This document shows, piece after piece, positions 25,274 through 35,166 of a stretch of DNA of 64,000 nt. The stretch's first letter is position 1; every line of letters begins with the position of its first letter. Origin of the DNA: Antedon mediterranea. Taxonomy: Eukaryota; Echinodermata; Crinoidea; Comatulida; Antedonidae. Position numbers and translations under genes: made by a program. Under the pieces are notes generated by a model. The model saw nothing but the letters and a program-made list of their open reading frames with translations, did no database searches and had not been told where the DNA came from. The DNA is taken from assembly GCF_964355755.1 (NCBI RefSeq), contig NC_092677.1, positions 26,692,101-26,756,100 of the forward strand. The letters are read 5' to 3'.

Positions 25274-26389
25274 AATGGACCTGAAATGGATTTTCGATTT
25301 TTTTCATTTTAGAATGATGTTTTGGGGGCTATTAGGTGTTGCTAGAATGTATATTGTTACAAAATATAAATTGGCCCTTTTGGGGAAAGCCCCATTTGAA
25401 AATCAAAAAAATTCGCGAGTGACGTCACTTTGCGAATATATTCCTATCCCTCCAATGGACAATTTGCAGTTTTTTGGCTATAACTCTTGAAATCTATGGA
25501 GTATTTTCTAAAAAATGCTTGTGCATTTGCAGAAACGTATTTAGAATTTTTTTAGATAAAATTATTACCGTATAAACGGTTATTCATCGAGTAAATGACG
25601 ATTTAAAATCTTAAAATCAACGTTTTTTTTTCTGGCAATACCGAAGTTGGCCTGGCAACGTTGTCCGGGATACAGCTCCGTGCGCAATGATGCGTATCCA
25701 TATTTTCCGTTCGTGTATTTTGTATCGTTCGTAATTTATACTGCTAAAATGTGTTAGTTTCTTTAGTTTTTAGTTTAGCAGAATTAAATTAGTAATATGA
25801 GATGATAATTTATTTGTCACGAATCAGGCAGTTCGAAAACGAATTTTATTCATATTTTACTTGACAATGAGCGCAGCAAGTTGTTGATATCGCTTTGGTC
25901 CTTGGATGCACATGAAACGGAGCCTCGCCGCATGATGTGGGTGGTGGATCGACTCCGCGCACTGGATTGGGGGCCTAGGCCTAGTAAAGGTTTGGGAGGT
26001 AGGCCTTCTAAATTCGGGTTTTAGAACAAACGAAGTACATTTTAGGGACCTATATTTCAACAACATTAGATATTGAATAAATTAGTATTAGTGTCAACGC
26101 TTCGCGTATCTTTCCAGGCCGTCGATCATTCACACTGACTATCGGGCGGCATACACGCTCTCGATATCATCGTGTGACGTCGTGAATATAGAGGCTTCCG
26201 ACGGCCGTTGAAATAGAATATTGCAATGGCGTGAGTAATTTTTGCTAATTTACCATGGTATTTTAAAATTTCGTTTTTACTCAAAATACTATACATTTTG
26301 TTTTTATTTGTATGGGTTTGTGTTAATTTGATACATTTAAATAACATATGTGAATTTCTTGAAAATCGAAATTCCATTTCAGGTCCATT
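25274..26389. mobile_element. 1.1 kb transposon with TTAA target duplication (second family)
   Basis: TTAA at 25270-25273 and 26390-26393 bound imperfect inverted repeats of about 30 bp: AATGGACCTGAAATGGATTT on the left and, at the right, AAATTCCATTTCAGGTCCAT. The interior includes GTGACGTCAC and a TAGGCCTAG segment. On the - strand a possible terminal coding exon ends at about 25857 with HHAARLRFMCIQGPKRYQQL before a stop, followed closely by AATAAA. I cannot assign that frame to a family. TTAA preference suggests piggyBac or Kolobok type. Confidence 0.75.
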
Positions 26390-26394
26390 TTAAC

Positions 26395-26560
26395 CATATA
26401 ATAATAATAATAACTTTATTGACAAATACTTTTTGATCAGTGGCAACACAATCATTAGTGGTGCAGTCAACTTAAACTACGTACAAATAAACATTCTAAA
26501 CCAAACAAATTAAAACTAAGTGTTTGTACACTCAGTGACAATACATAGACAATAGTAATA
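26395..26560 (-). mobile_element. LINE 3' end fragment, reverse orientation
   Basis: Read on the - strand the sequence ends TGTCAATAAAGTTATTATTA with an ATT microsatellite tail, abutting the right end of the TTAA element. That is the usual look of a truncated non-LTR retrotransposon tail. Only untranslated sequence is present. Confidence 0.45.
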
Positions 26561-27225
26561 CAAAAACAATGCTAGCCGAACATAATTTAAAGATATAATT
26601 TTTTCTTCAATGATTAAAATATGAATAATTTATATTAAAACAAATTTTACAGATGTTTACTAACAGCAATCATAATGCAAGTAAAAGAAGTATAGAGGGT
26701 GGATAGAGAATGTTATTAACTGTTACATACTATTTGCTCTTTATGCAATATAGCAATTAAATAACTTACAAGTAGTTCTAATACACTCTTAGTAAAGTGC
26801 CCATATACTGGTGGTTAGCCCTAACAAGGGATTGGATAGTACTGGACATGGATTAATAAATGACCTCCCTCTTTCATAATGGAACAATCCAATGTCCTAC
26901 ATTAGTATGAATATGCAGTGGATTGACCTCTGTGCAAAAAGCACAATATGGCTGGCTAGCTCATTTGAATATTGGTGCTTGTGCAGTGAGCTGCTACGAT
27001 AGGAGGAGACAGCCTAACCCTTTTGAGTGTGCTGAAAAGCCTGTCACGGCCTAGCCCAACACACCAGCTTGGCTGGCTTTACTGACTTGTTTCTGTCTTT
27101 GTGGAGGACTTATATTGCACTGAGATCTAGGCCTAAGGTGTGAGCTATAATCAGTTGATGGAAGCAGGCTGTGGAGGTGGACATGTATCAGGTTTTTTAT
27201 TGACTTGTTGGCCTAAGTAACGACT

Positions 27226-27236
27226 ATGGGGAACTG
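27226..27236 (+). CDS. Possible first coding micro-exon of the NWD-like gene (MGNC)
   Basis: ATGGGGAACTG is followed directly by a strong donor, GTAAGTGA. Splicing it to the acceptor AG at 35164-35165 gives codons ATG-GGG-AAC-TGC and then, in frame, the ATG-GGT-AAC that opens the main NWD-like exon. The result is MGNCMGNRQG. Glycine 2 would be an N-myristoylation site and cysteine 4 a palmitoylation site, so the protein would be membrane-anchored. The phase match is expected by chance one time in three, and the intron would be 7.9 kb, so this needs transcript support. If it is wrong, translation starts at 35167, which still encodes MGNRQG. Confidence 0.45.
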
Positions 27237-28144
27237 GTAAGTGATTCATTTGAGTTGCTACACCATCTTTCATTGATTGCTGATCTATTGTAGTACTTTG
27301 TAATTTCTTACAATGACGCTACTACATTATCATGTCTTATATATAGATTAGTGGATATACAGTAATAAATAACCCAAATAGGCTTACTTAGTTACACTGT
27401 AGTCTGTACAATACATAATGAGTAGGTGTTGTACACAATCACAAACTTACCTACTTACTTAGATTCATGCAGACATGTACATATTATTTTTTAAATACAT
27501 TGTATCAAAATATTAAAATGCAAATTTCCCACTCAATATTATTTAAAAAATAATATTTAATATAAAATATATGTATAAATAGGGATAACGATGTGAAATT
27601 AAAAGTTAATATTTTGCAAACAAATTATACATTGCCTGTTAGTATTTTGTATCAATATTATAATAAAGAAAGAATTATGAAAATATGACTTGTAGTTTTC
27701 GAAATATAGGGTTTAAAACATCGCCGAAAATGATCGTTTTTAGCCACGAACGATGTAAACAAATTGCGCCCCCAGTCGACAATTGTATGAACTAGTCATT
27801 TTTCGTAAAAATAATTATATAAAATCACGGTTTTAAGTAATATATTTTGTATATATATCAACATTTTAAAATTCAATCAAATATGATAGTACTTATTTAT
27901 TATATAAAAAAGAGTGTTTATTTAACCTCATTCGAAGAATTTCAATGCATTATTTTCCCGTGTAATTGGACAGGCCTGACACCATGTGACTTCACGGCAC
28001 TTGCGAGAAAATTATTCCGCTGTGTGTTGATTGCGTCAACCAATCAAAGGGCGAGAATCCAAAATCGTTCAACCGTGAGACATGCGGAGCGGTCGAATGC
28101 GAAGGTTTGATTGGCTTGCGATGACATCATACCATAAAATGGCG
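27237..28144. other. No exon seen; putative start of a long intron
   Basis: AT-rich DNA. The word TAGGGATAACGATG at 27580 also occurs at 15181, which suggests a dispersed repeat whose ends I could not define. Confidence 0.4.
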
Positions 28145-28395
28145 TTTTTGTAGTTGAGCCTCTCGGAATTTTCCAAAAATTATTTTTAAAATGGACAAAA
28201 CAGCTATTTTTCATGGTATATGGGCTGTTACTATGAAATATTCGAATTATATAGACCTCATATCGGGATAAAACTGTTTTTTAGCACTTAAAATTAATAT
28301 TTTTCTTAGTAACAAGCACATGGTATGTGGAACTATATTATCTTGGTGTAGGAATAAAATACATTTTGAGGTCATAAGAGGCTCAACTACAAAAA
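28145..28395. mobile_element. MITE-like inverted-repeat element
   Basis: A perfect 19 bp inverted repeat, TTTTTGTAGTTGAGCCTCT (28145-28163) and AGAGGCTCAACTACAAAAA (28377-28395), brackets about 213 bp of AT-rich DNA. No clear target duplication or coding frame. Confidence 0.6.
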
Positions 28396-28871
28396 TAAGG
28401 TTGAAAATGGTAGGTCATTGAGCCTTCCGAGGGTTTCGTAGTAAACAAAAGCTATACGCGCTAGGCGATAACGATCTTTTAACCACTATATTAACATTTT
28501 TGGTTGAATGAAATGGAAATAAAAAATACTTGATCTTATAGAATAATAGGTAAATGAATATTTACTCAAAAGGATATTTTCATAATTAATTTATTTTCAG
28601 AATAATTACCTAATAAAAAGTGTTTACCAAAGTAAAAAAATACCGCGTCAATGACATTGCGCGCATAGTAACGTGCGCGCTGTTTAATCGTGGTAATGAA
28701 AATGGAGTCAGCTCTCGGTATCCCTAGTATAAATTAATTTTTTACTGTTTATTTTATGCATTTAAGGATGTAATATGTACTAATGTTTATTTTATGGGGT
28801 TAGAAATAATATTTAAAACAAATTCAATAATGTTGTTTAGAAATAAAATATTATTGCTAATTTGAATGAAT

Positions 28872-28899
28872 GAATTCGCCTAGTCGAAAACCGGCTTTA
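28872..28899. mobile_element. Single terminal end of the AATTCGCCTAGT MITE
   Basis: GAATTCGCCTAGTCGAAAAC followed by CGGCTTTA matches the right end of the complete inner element at 50194-50343. Only one end is recognised here. Confidence 0.45.
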
Positions 28900-29270
28900 T
28901 AAACGCAACCAATAGTACACTGTTATTAGTAAAAGTTAAAACATTTACAAATGACTTTAAATTGATGAGTTTAAATGCAGTTTGAACTTAGTCAATGAGG
29001 ATTAAAGAAAAGAAATTAATGAATGAATGTATTGTGGCAGACTTAATTAGTGTTAATTAACACTTTCCTTATACAATTGACACTTCTCATTTCCAAATCG
29101 GTTTTCATACCTATTGTTTGTTTAAATTCCACATTTGTTTGTTTCTGTCCATCCATCTGTGTATTGCTATACCTTTGGCATTTGCCCATAAATAAATAAA
29201 GATACACATCATAAAAAGTGACTCTGCTAGATGTCAGGGGTAAAACTAATTGGGTGAAAATATGCAAGTC

Positions 29271-29705
29271 TAAAGCCTTGATCGCACTGGACTTAATTTG
29301 GTCAAATTAACCGGGACGCCGACTAAAGTGAGCAAGAAAAGTCCAATCTGAACACTGACTATAATTCCCACAGGGTTAAAAAACCAAATAGAACATTTAC
29401 TGACCACTGCCTGCCGAGTAAAACTTACTGTACCGTGGTCTCCGTAAAACTAACCGCATGGCTAAAATGATTTAACATCACTTTTTCATGTTGGTAAAAT
29501 TACAGTATTTAAACTAACTGTGTGAAAATATCCAAGTGCGAATGATGGTCCAATCTTCCAATGACATTGGGTAAAGCTACCTCAGTTAAATTTGTCATTT
29601 TATAAGTCCAGTGCGAACGAAGCTTTACAGTTAGTTTTTAGTATAAACTATAAGTTCGCTGGTTAAATTTACAATTTTTTCAAGTCCAGTGCGAACAAGC
29701 CTTTA
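29271..29705. mobile_element. 435 bp TIR element (TAAAGCCTTG...)
   Basis: The left end TAAAGCCTTGATCGCACTGG (29271-29290) pairs with CCAGTGCGAACAAGCCTTTA (29686-29705). Two further internal copies of the core CCAGTGCGAA lie near 29540 and 29609. No coding frame. The flanking TTAA/CTAA could be a target site but is not a clean duplication. Confidence 0.65.
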
Positions 29706-30424
29706 AATTTCTCATTCTTTAATGTAAACAGCAAATATTAGCTCCGTCTCTTTAGCTATCGCTTTTGAGAACTTAAGTTCCACTGGCTTAAATACCACCA
29801 TCCATGAATTCAAATAAAGGTTAAGTGTCATAACCCATGCAAACCTTCTGAATAAATAGTAAAACAATGCAAAAAAGTAAGATAAATATTAAAGTCCCAG
29901 AGGTGAGCCAACCAAAAAGATTTATTGCGTACTCGTATTGTCATGGCAACAACAGGTCACTTGGGTAAATATTTGACCTGGTCTATTGTCACTCGGATTA
30001 TACTGACGTCAAAACGGGCATCATCAATATAAGGAAAATTATTAATAACTATTAAAGTCTTTTAATTAAAGTTGATTAGTATTAAACCATCTTTCAGCTA
30101 GTTTGTAACTGTAATCACATGGTTGACTGATCACGTGACCCCCTAATTTTTGTTAATATTTACGATAACGATAAACGATAATAATCTGAGATATTCCCAC
30201 CACTTAATTGTAGCCAATTTGTGTCCATGTTTGATCAATTACGGTATATTGATTAAACTATAATAATTATCAATAATACTAATAGTAAAACTTTCAGATT
30301 ACAGACATCCGTCTTATATAGAGTAAAGTAATTTGGCATACTGTAAATTATAATGAATGCAATGCAATAATTTTAATTAACAGTCTATAAGTCTCAATTG
30401 TTAGGTAAATAAGTCACACATTTA

Positions 30425-31775
30425 TGTAATAAAAACAGATTCATCACGCATGTATTTAACGAAAACAGATCTTGTATTTTATGTAACGAAAACAGATCAT
30501 GTATTTTATGTAACGAAAACAGATCATGTTTATGTAACGAAAACAGGGCACATTTATGTAACAAGAACAGGTACATCGCACATGTACGTAACAAAAGCAG
30601 GTATGTCACACATGTATGTAACAAAAACAGGTACATCGCATATGTACGTAACAAAAACAGGTACGTCACACATGTACGTAACAAAAACAGGTACGTCGCA
30701 CATGTATGTAACAAAAACAGGTACGTCACACATGTATGTAAAAAAAACAGGTACGTCACATATGTATGTAACAAAAACCAGGTACGTCGCACATGTATGT
30801 AACAAACGTCACACATGTATGTAACAAAAACAGGTACGTCACACATGTATGTAATATAAACAGGTACGTCACACATGTATGTAATATAAACAGGTACGTC
30901 ACACATGTATGTAACAAAAACAGGTACGTCACACATGTATGTAACAAAAACAGGTACGTCGCACATGTATGTAACAAAAACAGGTACGTCACACATGTAT
31001 GTAAAAAAAACCAGGTACGTCGCACATGTATGTAACAAACGTCACACATGTATGTAACAAAAACAGGTACGTCACACATGTATGTAATATAAACAGGTAC
31101 GTCACACATGTATGTAATATAAACAGGTACGTCACACATGTATGTAACAAAAACAGGTACATCGCACATGTACAGTATGTAATAAAAACAGGTACGTCAC
31201 ACATGTACGTAACAAAAACAGGTACGTCACACATGTATGTAAAAAAAACAGGTACGTCACACATGTAACAAAAACAGGTACGTCACACATGTATGTAACA
31301 AAAACAGGTACGTCACACATGTATGTAACAAAAACAGGTACATCGCACATGTACGTAACAAAAACAGGTACATCGCACATGTACGTAACAAAAGCAGGTA
31401 CATCGCACATGTACGTAACAAAAACAGGTACGTCACATATGTACGTAACAAAAGCAGGTACATCGCACATGTACGTAACAAAAACAGGTACATCGCACAT
31501 GTACGTAACAAAAGCAGGTACATCGCACATGTACGTAACAAAAACAGGTACATCGCACATGTACGTAACAAAAGCAGGTACATCACACATGTACGTAACA
31601 AAAACAGGTACGTCACATATGTATGTAACAAAAACAGGTACGTCACACATGTATGTAATATAAACAGGTACGTCACACATGTACGTAACAAAAACAGGTA
31701 CATCGCATATGTACGTAACAAAAACTGACCGTACATCGCACATGTACGTAATAAAAACAGGTACGTCACACATGT
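30425..31775. repeat. 30 bp minisatellite, ~45 copies
   Basis: The unit GTAACAAAAACAGGTACGTC + ACACATGTAT repeats for 1.35 kb. Because 30 is divisible by three and the consensus lacks stops in several frames, long open frames appear on both strands (+ strand decapeptide YVTKTGTSHM). Variants form blocks: AATATAAAC units, ACATCGCAC units, and a ~230 bp segment duplicated at about 30787 and 31019. The left edge (30425-30560) is more diverged. There is no upstream start or splice context to suggest expression. Confidence 0.95.
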
Positions 31776-31789
31776 AATTTTAAGTAACG

Positions 31790-33338
31790 AAACGGATGCT
31801 TTACAAATGTAAGTAGTCAAATTATATTCTTTTTTTGTGAATATCAGCAACCATATTTATATTACACAACAAATATTGTTTATATATTTTAGAAACAATG
31901 CATGATTATTTATAATTTAAAACATAGATAATTTATTAAGTAATTTATTTATTTTACGAAAATTTGGAAAGGAGTTTACAGTTTTCACTTATTCTATTCT
32001 ATGTTTTGCGCGACGCCCTCAATGTTTTATTGCCTGCGAAACATCCTAATATGAAGAATTGACGTTTTGTACAGTTTGCTAGGCCTAGTGTGATAAAGAA
32101 TTTTAAACTGCTATTTATATTAATTTTTGTCGTGAAATTGACCTTGGATTTTTAGTAAATGACTTTTGGTAAATTATCATGCAGGTCCATGTTGTTATCT
32201 TTTGCCTTTTGATCCATTTGTATGTAATCTGTTGTGTTTAATTGATTGCAAGTGTGCAAGATCTATTATTCATTGTTGATCATGTGACGTTGTCCATACT
32301 ACTGCTGCTTAAAGACAACTTGGATTGAACCATTTATGTAATAGGGGTAAACATTTATTTTAAAATTGAGTACATTGTAAAATTCAATTGTACTGATTTT
32401 GATGTTTACATTAATGATGATAAATTTAATATTTTTTTATTTTAATACAGTATGGAAAGTATGATTTTTTTAATGTATTTATCTTTTTTATTGTTGTTCT
32501 ATTCATGGCCTCATGAAATAAAGTTTAATAGATAAATACAATAGCAATAATTTAATTAAGATATATTGTTCTATTACAACAATATTTCTAAACCAATCTG
32601 ACATCGTAATTTGAATGGTCTCCCATAATATCAAATAAAAAATCTTGGGATATCACATTAAAATAAACTTAATTTAAAACATTTGGACCTCTATAATTTA
32701 AACTTACAGGTGTGCTACAAATTGCAGTCCTTAAGCTTAGTTCGCTAATGGACCAATCATAAGCAATGGATAATCTGAAAAATTACTTGTAATTGGTCAA
32801 CTCACTTGCATTGTGACCATAATGTACATTAAGTCATTGAGTTGTGTTCAAGTTCAAACCAAGCTTATGCACGCTGTACAGTAGACGCGGTGTACATAGT
32901 CTTCTTGTTGTACTGTTGGTATCTTCATGGAGTAAAGAATAACATGGTATCTTGGTATAGAAGTTTACCAAATTTGGTTTGCTTTAAATGCACACATTTC
33001 ATGTGTGTGATCTTAATATCACATGCCCAAAAAGACAAGATATGAATGCTATATTATCCTAGGATAACCATCACCTTGTATTGTATTTTGAAACTCATTA
33101 AATATTCATCAGATGTTTTTCAAGGACAGTTACTAATACCTCATAATTATATTTTTATCTGAAGGTGTGTTTCTGTTGGACAATTCTCCAACAAGCTTAA
33201 TTTCATCAGTCAGGGAGAATAATATTTTACATCTCCCAGGTTTCAAGTTTTCATTCTGCTACACTATGTGTGTAGTGTAGTACAGTATTAGTTGTGGTCA
33301 AATCATAAAAAGGTGGATCTCAAATAGTTGCTGTTTCT
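31790..33338. other. No exon seen; degenerate MITE at 32730-32842 and LINE-like tail near 32500
   Basis: The segment from CTTAAGCTTAGTTCGC (about 32731) to GACCATAATGTACATTAAG (about 32835) resembles the intact TTAA MITE at 38321-38456 (shared GACCAATCAtAAGCaATGGA). GGCCTCATGAAATAAAGTTT at about 32508 looks like a LINE 3' end. Nothing else is recognised. Confidence 0.4.
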
Positions 33339-33487
33339 TTAAGCTATGTCTACCTGTACACCATCAAACTAGTTTGACTAAAACGTGAGATGTGCCCATA
33401 CACTATATGGTAGTGATATACTGTACTGTACTTAAATAATGGTATTGATGACATCATCACGTCCATATGTCACATAAGGTTTGACAA
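33339..33487. mobile_element. 'Tgtctacactatc' MITE, copy 1 (right end lost)
   Basis: Starts TTAAGCTATGTCTACC and contains ATCAAACTAGTTTGAC, GTGCCCATACACTATATGGT and the complementary CACATAAGGTTTGAC. The right terminal repeat is not preserved. Confidence 0.6.
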
Positions 33488-33988
33488 AGATTATAAGAGA
33501 AAGATTATACAGTAAGAAAAAGTGCTGTATTTACTTAAAAATTTTATCTAAAAAAATTAGCAAAAATGGTACTTAATAGATTTAAGATAAGATCATTTTT
33601 AAACTTCTATAATCACTGTGTATGACTTGTGTTGTTGCTGTCAAAACACATTTCCTCAATAATAATAGATACAAATTGCTACAAAAGTCACAATTTTTAA
33701 TACCCATACTTTTCTACAGATGTCAAAATTAATTTAATTTACAGAATATTTTACCACTTTTTCCAAACTATCTTTGCTTGTTTCCATTTGTTGAAATGTC
33801 TCAAAAGTTGACAGCGGTGCTCCCATTTGTAACTTATGTCTGTCTGATATTAATTGGTGGTAGTCATTACTAAGTGAAACTTAATGGTGACTAATCTCGT
33901 GGAAGCGGCATAGTTCCTGGTTTGTGTGGTATAAGAAGAGTCGTTTCGATATTTTCGGTCTGTTAGAACATTCAATATGTTTCCTTCC

Positions 33989-34082
33989 TAAAGCTTTGTC
34001 TACACTATCAAACTAGTTTGACAAAAAAGAGTCATCACATATTTTTGTCACATAAAGTTTGATAGTTTTAGACAGAGTTTAA
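33989..34082. mobile_element. 'Tgtctacactatc' MITE, copy 2 (short)
   Basis: TAAAGCTTTGTCTACACTAT at the left and TTTGATAGTTTTAGACAGAG at the right form inverted ends. The central CCATATATGG part is deleted, leaving about 94 bp. Confidence 0.75.
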
Positions 34083-34194
34083 GAGTTTTACAAAAAACAT
34101 TTAGTAAGATATTTATTTGCTGTACATACTGTACACACTCTTTGTTTTTCAGATGGAGGAGTCATTTTCTCAAATAAAAAAAAAAATTAATTTA

Positions 34195-34320
34195 ATAAAA
34201 GCCCGAGTAGGTGTGGTTAACACGTCTGCACATCAAGCAGAAGGTTACCGATTCAATTCCTTGTTGGAGTGTTTTTCTCATTCTGACAAATTTCCTCTTC
34301 TTTTTCGTTTAAAAAATTAG
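34195..34320 (+). mobile_element. tRNA-derived SINE fragment
   Basis: GAGTAGGTGTGGTTAACACG resembles an RNA polymerase III A box, and GGTTACCGATTCAATTCC a B box, with the expected spacing. Between them, TCTGC and GCAGA pair as an anticodon-like stem around a 7-base loop. T-arm pairing is poor and the loop lacks the invariant U33, so it is not a functional tRNA. The head GTGGTTAACAyGTyTGC is shared with a second copy at 53205-53292. Confidence 0.55.
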
Positions 34321-34499
34321 TTTTCAGTATTTCACTGTGCAGTTTATAATTTCCAGTATTTCACTGTGCAGTTTATAATTTCCTTTTGTCACATTTTAAA
34401 TGATGCATTGTGGGTCTGGTTTCAAACATTTTTTCTAGAAAAATGATTATAAATGAAATTTTTTTATAATAATTGTAATATATTTATTTTTTTAAATAT

Positions 34500-34650
34500 G
34501 ATGTAGACTTTTTTTTGTAATGTTCTTGTTTTTTGAGTTCGTGTTGTGTCCGTTGGATATTGTGCTCCGCCAACAGAGCAAACAGAATTTCTATGTTTTT
34601 CCTAAAACAAATGATAATAAATGATACTTGACTTGACTTGACTTGATATT
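34500..34650 (+). mobile_element. LINE 3' UTR fragment with (CTTGA)n tail
   Basis: The stretch ends AATAAATGATACTTGACTTG with a short CTTGA pentamer repeat (34627-34646). That resembles the microsatellite tails of CR1/L2/Jockey-type LINEs and the tail of the element at 12701-13690. No coding part. Confidence 0.45.
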
Positions 34651-35166
34651 TTGTCACTTATTATGAATCATTGTGTTCTGATTCAGGATAACTAAAGCAT
34701 GATTAATAATCTTGACGGATAAACCATGTCCGAGTATTCATCAATTCAGATTAGCACAAGATTTTACATTGACCTTCTTCATGTCTGGGTTAGAAATTAC
34801 TCTCTGTGTGTTTCCGAGTTCTCGAACCTGTCACCGGAATCAGTGAAGCGTGGGCACCATAAAATTACCATTTCCTATCGTAGTGCGCCCTGTATCCTTG
34901 GTGGCTAATTTCCTATACCCAGAAATAGATTTTCCTGTCCGCCACTTAAGTTCAGAGACCAACTGTCTTTAATAGTCTGGTGTTCGATATTGTAGGGTCG
35001 TTTTTGGACTTGAACAGACATGAAGAGTACTGTACATCTTCCACATAGCTCACAACATTAATTGAAAATTTAGTTTAAGAGGTTAATTTTTATTTAATAC
35101 ACTTTATTTTTCCATGTAACATTATTTTCCTGGTATCATATATTACTCTAAATGTTCTTTTTTAGC

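Noticed and set aside
30394-31850. Long frames of up to 214 codons on both strands
   Set aside because: Artefact of a 30 bp unit without stops; no start, signal or splice context supports a protein.
34195-34320. Functional tRNA gene
   Set aside because: A and B boxes are recognisable, but the T arm does not pair and the anticodon loop lacks U33; a SINE relic fits better.
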